Source: an uncultured Eubacteriales bacterium (GTDB taxonomy: Bacteria; Bacillota; Clostridia; Oscillospirales; Oscillospiraceae). From it: a DNA stretch of 8,226 nt. Within the stretch, counting starts at the first letter, position 1. Each line of letters begins with the position of its first letter. The DNA is taken from assembly GCA_900544405.1 (NCBI GenBank), contig UQVA01000042.1, positions 1 through 8,226 on the forward strand, given 5' to 3'. The position numbers were made by a program, and so were the translations under genes. The notes beneath the pieces were generated by a model. That model searched no databases and was not told the DNA's origin. It saw only the letters and a list, made by a program, of their open reading frames with translations. Positions 1 through 5,903 of this stretch are shown here, piece by piece.

Positions 1-1
1 T

Positions 2-22
2 ATGACTGCCACCGGCAGTCAT
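2..22. other. Short perfect hairpin at window edge
   Basis: Positions 2-10 (ATGACTGCC) and 14-22 (GGCAGTCAT) form a perfect 9-bp stem around a 3-nt loop. No clean T-run follows it on either strand within the window. It could be the terminator of a gene beyond the left edge or another part of the repeat cluster; the sequence shown does not decide. Confidence 0.35.
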
Positions 23-44
23 GTTCATTTCTATTCGCTGCGCG

Positions 45-170
45 GGGCACAACCCCCAGGGGAAGGCTATTTCTCTGTCCCAGCAGTCCCTACGCCGATT
101 TTTACCGCTCTGACATTGCCGCCCAGCGGGCGAGGCATGCCTCGCCCCTACAGTGCCATGCCGGGACATT
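45..170 (-). repeat. Interspersed hairpin repeat, copy A (degenerate)
   Basis: This stretch aligns with copy C (3458-3612) in the same orientation. Shared blocks are CCCCAGGGGAAGGCT, TTTCTCTGTCCC, a CGATTT-TACCG block, and GGCATGCCTCGCCCCTACA near the distal end. The first hairpin has lost most of one arm, and the second hairpin is absent. The distal part contains a perfect 20-bp palindrome at 128-147 centred on GCATGC. It is a decayed member of the family and carries no coding sequence. Confidence 0.65.
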
Positions 171-215
171 TCACCGCCCCTACCGTGCCCCACCGGGGGA
201 TTTGCGCTTTTCCTC

Positions 216-258
216 AAAAAATCACCATCGGCCACGGGAAAAATCCCGTGGCCGATGG
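216..258 (-). terminator. Intrinsic terminator of the BMP gene
   Basis: On the minus strand, a perfect 15-bp GC-rich stem (258-244 paired with 239-225) closes a 4-nt TTTT loop. It is followed after TGA by six T residues (221-216). It lies 75 nt beyond the BMP stop codon. The orientation is clear because the plus-strand 3' side has no T-run. Confidence 0.85.
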
Positions 259-332
259 CTTCAAAAAGAAAGAGGTAAATTATGAAACACCATGAACGGA
301 TGCCATGCTTCATTCGTTCACGGAAGCTCCCC

Positions 333-1331
333 TTACCGGGTGGTCTCCACAGCAATCTCGCCGGAGATGATCCGGTCGGCGATCTGCTTGACCTCGTTCT
401 TCAGGTCGTCGCTGACCTGCTGGGTAGCGGATGCGTCGCCGTAGCCGATGCTCACCAGGCCAGAGGCCATATTGGCCACCCAGGTGGTGCCGAACAGGCC
501 GCAGTTATCGCCGTCCTCCATGTACTCCTCCACAGCGATCTGGATGGACTTGCCCACTTCCTTGCACATGGAGCAGATGATCACGTCCGGGGCGATGTAC
601 TTCTGGTCGGAGTCCACGCCGATGGCGTAGAAGCCCTCGTCCTTGGCGGCCTCAAACACGCCGTCGCCGGTCTTGGAGGCAATCTGGAAGATCACGTCCG
701 CCTGCTTCTCATGGAGGGCCAGGGCGCACTCCTTACCCACGGCGGGATCATCATAGGTGTTGGCGTAGCTGACCTCCACCTTCACGTCCGGGTTCGCCAG
801 CTCGGCACCGGCCTTGTAGCCCACGATGAAGTCGTTGATGGTATCGGTATCCTGTCCGCCCACGGCGCCGATGACGCCGGTCTTGCTCATCTTGGCGGCG
901 ATGTAACCGGCCAGGTAGGAGCCTTCGTTCTGGGCGTAGGTGATGTTCAGCACGTTGTCAACGGGCTTGGAAGTGGCGTTATCAATCCAGATGAACCGCA
1001 CGTCCGGGTACTCCGGAGCGATGGTCTCCACATCGTAGAACTCCCAGCCCACCAGCACCACGATCTTGGCGCTGTCGGCAGCGTTGCGGATCTGCTGGGC
1101 ATGATTTTCGTTGTTGCATTCGATGGTCTTGACCTTCACGCCTTCCTTGGCCAGAGCGTCGCAGCCCTCCTTGGACGAATCGTAGAAGGAACGGTCGCCG
1201 AAGGTGCCCGCCACCACCAGAGCCAGTGTCAGGTCGGAATCGGTACCTCCGTTGGTCTGCTTCTCGCCGCAGGCGCTCAGAAGACCCACACACAGCACGG
1301 CGCACAGGACCAACGCAATGATTTTCTTCAT
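333..1331 (-). CDS. BMP-family (PnrA/Med-like) substrate-binding lipoprotein
   Basis: The predicted product is a 332-residue extracytoplasmic solute-binding lipoprotein of the basic membrane protein family, whose characterised members mostly bind nucleosides for ABC importers. Residues 1-20 are a signal peptide with a lipobox (LSAC), so Cys21 should be lipidated and anchor the protein outside the membrane. Family signatures are DRSFYDSSKEG (46-56), EGSYLAGYIAAKMSKTG (136-152), GYKAGAELANPD (171-182), IGVDSDQ (237-243) and SIGYGD (294-299). The ATG at 1331 has AGGAGG 7 nt upstream, which fixes the start. The length is near the family norm. The gene has its own promoter and terminator and so appears to be a single-gene unit. 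No permease or ATPase gene adjoins it, so any transporter partner must be encoded elsewhere. The ligand cannot be assigned; a nucleoside is the best family-based guess. Confidence 0.9.
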   Translation of the reverse strand: MKKIIALVLCAVLCVGLLSACGEKQTNGGTDSDLTLALVVAGTFGDRSFYDSSKEGCDALAKEGVKVKTIECNNENHAQQIRNAADSAKIVVLVGWEFYDVETIAPEYPDVRFIWIDNATSKPVDNVLNITYAQNEGSYLAGYIAAKMSKTGVIGAVGGQDTDTINDFIVGYKAGAELANPDVKVEVSYANTYDDPAVGKECALALHEKQADVIFQIASKTGDGVFEAAKDEGFYAIGVDSDQKYIAPDVIICSMCKEVGKSIQIAVEEYMEDGDNCGLFGTTWVANMASGLVSIGYGDASATQQVSDDLKNEVKQIADRIISGEIAVETTR

Positions 1332-1338
1332 AGGGTTT

Positions 1339-1344
1339 CCTCCT
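1339..1344 (-). promoter_or_regulatory. Strong Shine-Dalgarno site of the BMP gene
   Basis: A perfect AGGAGG on the minus strand lies 7 nt from the ATG at 1331. It supports that start over the in-strand alternative ATG at 1350, which opens a different frame. Confidence 0.8.
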
Positions 1345-1351
1345 CTTCATT

Positions 1352-1365
1352 TGGAACCGGTTTCC
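1352..1365. promoter_or_regulatory. LacI/CcpA-like operator candidate in the BMP leader
   Basis: TGGAACCGGTTTCC matches the general LacI-family operator pattern TGNAANCGNTTNCA at 9 of 10 defined positions; the final A is C. It does not fit the stricter catabolite (cre) consensus well. It lies between the predicted transcription start (about 1373) and the ribosome binding site, a typical place for a repressor to block transcription. The match is by eye only. Confidence 0.35.
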
Positions 1366-1379
1366 CGGTGCTTATCTTT

Positions 1380-1408
1380 ATTTTACAGGGAGAATGTCCG
1401 TCTGTCAA
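1380..1408 (-). promoter_or_regulatory. Sigma-A-type promoter for the BMP gene
   Basis: On the minus strand a perfect -35 TTGACA (1408-1403) is separated by exactly 17 bp from a -10 TAAAAT (1385-1380, 5 of 6 matches to TATAAT). The predicted start near 1373 gives a leader of about 40 nt containing the AGGAGG site. Confidence 0.7.
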
Positions 1409-1429
1409 CGGCATTTTTAGGAATTGTAG

Positions 1430-1463
1430 CCAGATAGGACATGAAAATAATTTTCAAATCTGG
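1430..1463. promoter_or_regulatory. Nested inverted repeat upstream of the BMP promoter
   Basis: CCAGAT (1430-1435) is mirrored by ATCTGG (1458-1463), enclosing a second palindrome GAAAAT-A-ATTTTC (1443-1455). It lies between the epimerase stop and the BMP -35 box, roughly 60-90 bp upstream of the predicted start. It could be a regulator-binding site. The AT-rich centre and lack of a T-run make it a poor terminator for the epimerase gene. Confidence 0.3.
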
Positions 1464-1476
1464 TGATTTCCGAAAA

Positions 1477-2358
1477 TTATCGCAGGAAAGACGTGGACAG
1501 GGTGGTGCTGCGGCTCTCGCCGGGGGCCAGGATGGCGGCGGCGGGCTTTTCGTTCCACTCGATGCTGCCGCCCTCAGCGCTGGGCAGGCTCTCCCAAGGC
1601 TCGATGCACACGAATTTCGGCTCCCCGGGCATACTCCAGATAAGCACATAGGGGAACTTTTCAATTTTGCAGCGGACACTGCGGCCGGTGCCCTTCTCCG
1701 TCAGGGACAGGTATTTGCTGGAAAGACCCACCATGCAGTGGCTGTCGTTGGCAAAAAGCTTCTCATCCAGGGGAATTTCCCGGATATTTTTGCCCAGATA
1801 ATAGCATTTCCCGTTGAGAAGCCCGTGGGGCAGGGTCCCCAGGCACAGGGGCGATTCCAGAGAATCGAATTGCAGCACATAGTCCGATGGGGTGTGATCC
1901 TGATCGAAGGGCAGGGCGAAGCCGGGGTGAAAACCGATGCCGTAGGCCATGGGTTCCTCATCCCGGTTCTCTACGGTGAGGGTGTGGTGGAGGGTATGGC
2001 CCTCCAGGCGGAAGGTGGACAGGAGCCGGAACCGGTAGGGCCACTTGGCCAGAGTCTCCGGCCGGTCCGTCAGCTCCAGAATCAGGGTGTCCCGACTGTG
2101 GCTCACCAGGGCGTGCTCCATGTCCCGGGCGAAGCCGTGGGCAGCCAGTCCCTCAAATAGCCGGCCCTTGGCGGTCATTTTCCCCTCCGGCAGCCGGCCT
2201 GCGTAGGGGAACAGGATGGGTGCGTGCTGGCCCCAAACAGCCGGGTCCGCCTGCCAGATGTGCTCCACGCCGTCGCATTTGCGCAGAACGCTTTTCACCT
2301 GGGCTCCGGAAGTGGTGACGGTGACGGTCAAAATTTCGTTTTCCAGTGTGAATTCCAT
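1477..2358 (-). CDS. Aldose 1-epimerase family protein (LacX-like)
   Basis: The product is 293 residues and belongs to the galactose mutarotase-like superfamily, most like the LacX-type branch. Members interconvert the alpha and beta anomers of free sugars or sugar phosphates in the cytoplasm; the substrate of this branch is poorly defined. Visible landmarks are an N-terminal beta-rich segment with FPYAGRLPEG (50-59), the HGFARD motif (His74), GFHPGF (His144) and CIEPWESLP (Glu253). The two histidines and the glutamate fit the mutarotase catalytic set. There is no signal peptide. The ATG at 2358 has AGGAGG 8 nt upstream. The gene starts 20 bp after the uppP stop on the same strand, so co-transcription is likely. 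No clear terminator follows, so some readthrough toward the BMP gene is possible. Pairing with uppP suggests no specific pathway. Confidence 0.85.
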   Translation of the reverse strand: MEFTLENEILTVTVTTSGAQVKSVLRKCDGVEHIWQADPAVWGQHAPILFPYAGRLPEGKMTAKGRLFEGLAAHGFARDMEHALVSHSRDTLILELTDRPETLAKWPYRFRLLSTFRLEGHTLHHTLTVENRDEEPMAYGIGFHPGFALPFDQDHTPSDYVLQFDSLESPLCLGTLPHGLLNGKCYYLGKNIREIPLDEKLFANDSHCMVGLSSKYLSLTEKGTGRSVRCKIEKFPYVLIWSMPGEPKFVCIEPWESLPSAEGGSIEWNEKPAAAILAPGESRSTTLSTSFLR

Positions 2359-2378
2359 GGGAAATGCCTCCTATATGC

Positions 2379-3215
2379 TTATTTTACCAGGCTGCTGATG
2401 AGGAAATAGGCCAGCACCAGTGCGCCCAGGATGATACGGTACACGCCGAAGGCGGAGAAGGAGTGCTTGCGGACGTACTCCATCAGGCTGCGGATGATGA
2501 ACAGGCTCACCAGGAAGCTGACGATGCAGCCCACAATGAGAATCATGGTCTCGTTGCCGGTCATGGCGGTGCCGGCCTTGATGAATTTCAGGGCTTTCAG
2601 GCCGCTGGCCCCCACCATGGTGGGGATGGCCATGAAGAAGGAGAACTCCGCTGCCGCCGGACGGCTGACCCCCAGGAGAATGGCCCCCAGGATGGTGGAG
2701 CCGGACCGGGAGGTGCCGGGGATCAGACTCAGACACTGAAAGCAGCCGATGAGCAGGGCGGTCTTGTAGTCGATTTTGCCCACCTTCTCGATGGCGGGCT
2801 TTTTGTTGGCGTGGCTCCGCTCCACCAGAATGAAGGCAGCGCCGTAGGCAATGAGGGCGATGGCCACGGTGATGTAATTATAAAGATGTGCGTCCATCCA
2901 GTCGTCCAGCAGAACCCCCAGAACGCCGGAGGGGAGGATGGCCACGATGACCTTGGCCCACAGGTCCCAGGTGGCCCGCTTCTGGGCCGGGGATTTTTTC
3001 GGGCTGAAGGGGTTCAGGCGCTGGAAAAACAGCACGATGACCGCCAGAATGGCCCCCAGCTGAATGACCACCTCGAACATGGAGTAAAATTCGTCGCTGA
3101 CGCTGAGCTTCACGAACTGGTTCAGCAGAATGAGGTGGCCGGTGGAGGAAATGGGCAGCCATTCGGTGACGCCCTCCACGATGCCAAAAAGAATGGCTTT
3201 GAGAATTTCAAACAT
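2379..3215 (-). CDS. uppP: Undecaprenyl-diphosphatase (UppP/BacA family)
   Basis: This 278-residue integral membrane enzyme removes a phosphate from undecaprenyl diphosphate, regenerating the lipid carrier used for peptidoglycan and other surface polymers. Overproduction of the family is known to raise bacitracin resistance. The N-terminal signature contains Glu14 and Glu18 in VEGVTEWLPISSTGH, ending at His27. The second catalytic signature PGTSRSG is at 166-172 with Arg170. Several hydrophobic segments follow the family topology, for example around 48-65, 115-132, 223-242 and 258-276. The length is close to the usual 265-280. The start ATG at 3215 is preceded by AAGGAG at 7 nt. It is the first gene of a probable two-gene unit with the epimerase and is divergent from the two-component operon. 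Its promoter is not obvious; the upstream 60 bp hold only weak candidates before the repeat begins. Confidence 0.95.
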   Translation of the reverse strand: MFEILKAILFGIVEGVTEWLPISSTGHLILLNQFVKLSVSDEFYSMFEVVIQLGAILAVIVLFFQRLNPFSPKKSPAQKRATWDLWAKVIVAILPSGVLGVLLDDWMDAHLYNYITVAIALIAYGAAFILVERSHANKKPAIEKVGKIDYKTALLIGCFQCLSLIPGTSRSGSTILGAILLGVSRPAAAEFSFFMAIPTMVGASGLKALKFIKAGTAMTGNETMILIVGCIVSFLVSLFIIRSLMEYVRKHSFSAFGVYRIILGALVLAYFLISSLVK

Positions 3216-3264
3216 GGGGTTGCTCCTTTACAAATCATAATTTCATGTTTTTTATGCGTGTCGG

Positions 3265-3380
3265 TACTTCTGAGGGGAGCCTTCCCCTGGGGGAAGGTGG
3301 CTGCCCGTCAGGGCAGACGGATGAGGGGCGGTAGGCAGTAACGGCGTGGCATTGTAGGGGCGGCGGCATGCCCCGCCCGT
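3265..3380 (+). repeat. Interspersed hairpin repeat, copy B
   Basis: In repeat orientation it has hairpin 1 (CCTTCCCC 3280-3287 with GGGGAAGG 3290-3297), hairpin 2 (CTGCCC 3301-3306, loop GTCA, GGGCAG 3311-3316), then the conserved GGATGAGGGGCGG and a distal TGTAGGGGCGG-GGCATGCC block. The 24-bp core at 3278-3301 recurs exactly in copy E and, inverted, in copy C. No open reading frame or transposase is associated, so it is a non-autonomous intergenic element of unknown function. Confidence 0.8.
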
Positions 3381-3457
3381 CGAATTTCATACGCAGAAAT
3401 GGCGGGGCGTAAAGGCTTCCCCTGGAGGGGAAGGCTTTGGACGGTGCAACCCGGCAG

Positions 3458-3612
3458 CCCCTACCGCCCCTCATCCGGCCGCTTTGCGGCCACCTTCCCC
3501 CAGGGGAAGGCTTTTTCTCTGTCCCGGCGGCCCGCTACGTCGATTTCTACCGTTCAAAAGTCCCAAGCTGGCGCATCGGGGCATGCCTCGCCCCTACAAA
3601 GCATCGCCGGGG
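3458..3612 (-). repeat. Interspersed hairpin repeat, copy C (inverted)
   Basis: This is a reverse-oriented copy facing copy B. The core at 3489-3512 is the exact complement of 3278-3301. The flank CCTACCGCCCCTCATCC (3460-3476) is the complement of the flank in B. Hairpin 2 here is GGCCGC (3477-3482), loop TTT, GCGGCC (3486-3491): a different sequence from B and E, but still perfectly paired. The far end carries GGGGCATGCCTCGCCCCTACA, as in copy A. Confidence 0.8.
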
Positions 3613-3668
3613 GCCGTTTGGGCTTATGATACTCTTTCCCGGCGAGAATTGCAATACCCAATTTGCCG

Positions 3669-3732
3669 TTCACAAATTGCCCCGTAACTCTTTACAAATT
3701 GTTCACCTCATTTCCCGCAAACCGACTATAAT
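3669..3732 (+). promoter_or_regulatory. Promoter of the two-component operon with PhoB-like direct repeats
   Basis: A perfect -10 TATAAT lies at 3727-3732 with no good -35 hexamer at 17 bp. In its place are units in 11-bp register: TTCACAAATTG (3669-3679), a degenerate unit (3680-3690), TTTACAAATTG (3691-3701) and TTCACCTCATT (3702-3712). OmpR/PhoB-family regulators bind direct repeats with this spacing just upstream of the -10, substituting for a -35. Autoregulation by the adjacent response regulator is therefore a reasonable inference. The leader is about 28 nt. Confidence 0.55.
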
Positions 3733-3767
3733 AAGGGAAAAGAGAAAGAAAACAGGAGGGATACCTT

Positions 3768-4457
3768 ATGGCCGTTTCCGTATTGATCGTAGAGGACGAT
3801 CACAATATTTCCGAGCTTCTGCAAATGTATCTGGAAAAGGAGGGCTACACCGTCGCCGCAGCTTACGACGGCGGCGAGGGCCTTGCCAAGTTCCGCACAT
3901 TGAAGCCCGATCTGGTGCTGCTGGACGTGATGATGCCCGTGATGGACGGCTGGTCCGTGTGCAAGGCCATCCGGGCCGAGAGCCAGACCCCCATTATCAT
4001 GCTCACCGCCAAGGGCGAGACCAGCGACAAGGTCTCCGGGCTCAAGTCCGGTGCGGACGATTATATCACCAAGCCCTTTGAAATGAAGGAGGTCCTGGCC
4101 CGCATCGAGGCGGTCCTGCGCCGGTCCACCGGGGCCGCCGTGGAGAAGAAGGAGCGCAAGCTGACCTTCGACAACCTCATTATCGACATGGACGCCTTCG
4201 TGCTGACCGTGAAGGGCCAGAAAATCTATACGCCCCCCAAGGAAATGGAGCTGCTTTACTACCTGGCTTCCTCTCCCAACCGGGTGTACACCCGCAACCA
4301 GCTTCTCGACGAAGTCTGGGGCTTCGATTATTTCGGCGATTCCCGGACCGTGGACGTACACATCAAGCGTCTGCGGGAAAAATTGGAGGGTGCCAGCGAT
4401 CAGTGGTGCCTGAAAACTGTCTGGGGCGTGGGGTATAAGTTCGAGGTCAACCAATGA
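3768..4457 (+). CDS. OmpR/PhoB-family DNA-binding response regulator
   Basis: The product is a 229-residue two-component regulator that accepts phosphate from its sensor kinase and then binds promoter DNA. The receiver domain (about 4-118) has the acidic pair Asp10/Asp11, phospho-acceptor Asp53 in LLDVMMP, switch Thr80 and Lys102 in ITKPF, so it looks fully functional. The winged-helix effector domain (about 130-227) ends in the family hallmarks RTVDVHIKRLREKL (193-206) and TVWGVGYKFE (217-226). AGGAGG lies 8 nt before the ATG. The gene overlaps the following kinase gene by 4 bp (ATGA), so they are translationally coupled. The upstream direct repeats suggest it controls its own operon and perhaps the divergent uppP. 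The specific stimulus and regulon cannot be read from the sequence. Its context with htrA makes envelope stress the best guess. Confidence 0.93.
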   Translation: MAVSVLIVEDDHNISELLQMYLEKEGYTVAAAYDGGEGLAKFRTLKPDLVLLDVMMPVMDGWSVCKAIRAESQTPIIMLTAKGETSDKVSGLKSGADDYITKPFEMKEVLARIEAVLRRSTGAAVEKKERKLTFDNLIIDMDAFVLTVKGQKIYTPPKEMELLYYLASSPNRVYTRNQLLDEVWGFDYFGDSRTVDVHIKRLREKLEGASDQWCLKTVWGVGYKFEVNQ

Positions 4458-5887
4458 GATCCACCTTTTCCCGGATGTTTTTTCCGGCGGCCATCGTGCT
4501 TCTGGCGGCTCTGCTGCTGGTGGGCACGTCCTTCCGGGCGCTGACTGCCAACTATCTGGAGGAGGACGCCATGGACCGGCTGAAAACCAACGCCACCGCC
4601 ATTGCCGAGCTGGCCCGGGTCTATGAGAATTACGACTCCGACCCCCTGGGCAACACGGAGTTTCTGGTAAACCTGACCGTCAGCGCCCAGGTCTCCGGTG
4701 CGGACGTGGTCATCTGCGACGCCACCGGCAAGCTGCGGCTCTGCTCCGATGCTCCCTTCGGCTGCACCCATCAGGGGCAGATGCTGGACAGCAGCTACCT
4801 GTCCCGGGTTTTGACGGACGGCATTGCCGAGGACACCGGCACCGTCACCAATCTTTATGACGACGCCCGGTATGTGGTCAGCATGCCCATTCCCGGCACC
4901 GACGGCACGCCTGCCGGGGTGGTCATGGTGTCCAGCCCCACGGCCGACACCATGGAAATGCTGAAAAAAGTCACGGATATTTATCTGTTCGTGTCGATTC
5001 TGGTGGTTCTGTTCGCCGTCATTATTATGAGCGTCTTTGCCCGGCAGCAGGCCAAGCCCCTGCAGGAAATGGCCAAGGCCGCCAACGCCTTCGGCCACGG
5101 GGACCTGAAAGCCCGGGTCCAGCTGGACGGGGACCACACCGAGGAAGTGGACGAACTGGCCCTGGCCTTCAATAATATGGCCTCGTCCCTGGAAAAGAGC
5201 GAGTACCAGCGGCAGGAATTCGTGGCCAACGTGTCCCACGAGTTAAAGACCCCCATGACCACCATCGGCGGCTATATTGACGGGATGCTGGACGGGACCA
5301 TTCCCCCGGAAAAGCAGCGCCACTATATGTTATTGGTCTCTCAGGAGACCAAGCGGCTGAGCCGTCTGGTCCGCAGTATGCTGGACATTTCCCGCCTGCA
5401 GGACCAGGGGGGTATTCCGGAGGAGCAGAAGGTCCGCTTTGAGCTGACCGAGTGCGTGGGCCAGGTGCTCATTACCTTTGAGCAGAAGATCAACGCCAAA
5501 AATCTGGACGTCAGCGTAGATATGCCGGAGCATCCGGTGTACACCCGCGCCAACGAGGATTATATCACCCAGGTCATTTACAATCTGGTGGACAACGCCG
5601 TGAAGTTCTGCCCGGAAAAGGGAACCCTGGGCCTGAAAGTCCGGGAGGGCAGCACGAAAGTCTACGTTTCCGTATCCAACGACGGCGACACCATCCCGCC
5701 GGAGGAATTGCCCCTGGTCTTTGACCGGTTCCACAAGCTGGACAAGAGCCGCTCCCAGAACCGGGACGGCTGGGGCCTGGGATTGTATATTGTCAAAACC
5801 ATCGTCTGCTCCCATGGAGAGGACATCAGCGTCACCAGCCGGGACGGGAAAACGGAGTTTACCTTCACCCTGCCGCTGGTGAATTAA
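4454..5887 (+). CDS. Membrane sensor histidine kinase
   Basis: This 477-residue kinase is the likely partner of the preceding regulator. It has TM1 (about 9-31), an extracytoplasmic sensor region of about 145 residues, and TM2 (about 176-196). A HAMP linker (about 197-250), a HisKA domain with phospho-acceptor His262 in SHELKTP, and a HATPase domain follow. Kinase boxes are N (Asn377 and Asn381 in NLVDNAVKF), G1 (Asp410-Gly in NDGD), F (FDRFHKLD, 423-430) and G2 (WGLGLYIVK, 440-448). The sensor region has a PDC/Cache-like pattern: a hydrophobic strand then D-x-TG, and later YVVSMPI with GTPAGVVMVSS. That assignment is tentative. Cys88, Cys97, Cys104 and His106 cluster in it. Translation starts within the regulator's stop (ATGA overlap). 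The kinase, with the downstream protease gene, fits an envelope-stress sensor. Confidence 0.93.
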   Translation: MRSTFSRMFFPAAIVLLAALLLVGTSFRALTANYLEEDAMDRLKTNATAIAELARVYENYDSDPLGNTEFLVNLTVSAQVSGADVVICDATGKLRLCSDAPFGCTHQGQMLDSSYLSRVLTDGIAEDTGTVTNLYDDARYVVSMPIPGTDGTPAGVVMVSSPTADTMEMLKKVTDIYLFVSILVVLFAVIIMSVFARQQAKPLQEMAKAANAFGHGDLKARVQLDGDHTEEVDELALAFNNMASSLEKSEYQRQEFVANVSHELKTPMTTIGGYIDGMLDGTIPPEKQRHYMLLVSQETKRLSRLVRSMLDISRLQDQGGIPEEQKVRFELTECVGQVLITFEQKINAKNLDVSVDMPEHPVYTRANEDYITQVIYNLVDNAVKFCPEKGTLGLKVREGSTKVYVSVSNDGDTIPPEELPLVFDRFHKLDKSRSQNRDGWGLGLYIVKTIVCSHGEDISVTSRDGKTEFTFTLPLVN

Positions 5888-5903
5888 GAGAAAGGAGGAG
5901 CCT

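Larger units (their letters stand above)
1..332. other. Intergenic region left of the BMP gene
   Basis: No convincing gene lies here. From left to right it holds a small hairpin at the window edge, a reverse-oriented copy of the interspersed repeat with a perfect 20-bp palindrome (128-147), and the terminator of the leftward BMP gene (216-258). A second imperfect hairpin (arms 293-302 and 311-320, one G-T pair) lies in the BMP 3' untranslated region. The open frame starting at 2 runs through the repeat and resembles no protein. Confidence 0.7.
3216..3767. other. Divergent intergenic region with an inverted repeat pair
   Basis: This 552-bp gap between uppP and the response regulator holds no credible gene. 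Repeat copies B (3265-3380) and C (3458-3612) face each other. Between them is another hairpin: GCCCCGCC (3370-3377) pairs with GGCGGGGC (3401-3408), and an inner ATTTC/GAAAT pair (3384-3388 with 3396-3400) extends the stem. A half-hairpin CTTCCCCT/AGGGGAAG follows near 3416-3433. The part after 3613 turns AT-rich and contains the regulator promoter and its upstream direct repeats. Short open frames crossing here are built from repeat sequence. Confidence 0.7.

Noticed and set aside
282..1466. A 394-codon plus-strand open frame with an AGAGG-like site before its ATG
   Set aside because: It lies fully antisense to the BMP gene, whose lipobox, family motifs, promoter and terminator are clear. 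The antisense translation is repetitive in Gly/His/Val/Leu, as expected from the complement of a GC-rich coding strand.
3234..3264. Possible uppP promoter on the minus strand (CCGACA, 19 bp, TATGAT)
   Set aside because: The spacer is too long, the -35 is poor, and the start would fall almost on the ribosome binding site. It is too weak to list as a feature.
2364..3341. A 325-codon plus-strand open frame
   Set aside because: It is antisense to uppP and runs on into repeat copy B. Its composition (Gly, His, Gln, Asp-rich) is that of a reverse-frame shadow.
3265..3612. CRISPR array or transposon suggested by the repeated blocks
   Set aside because: The copies are few, in both orientations, irregularly spaced, and not separated by unique spacers. 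No transposase or cas-like gene is present.
3437..4081. A 214-codon plus-strand open frame entering the regulator gene
   Set aside because: Its first part is translated repeat sequence and the rest is the regulator in another frame.
4400..5239. A 279-codon minus-strand open frame
   Set aside because: It is antisense to the histidine kinase gene and has no recognisable motif or ribosome site in context.
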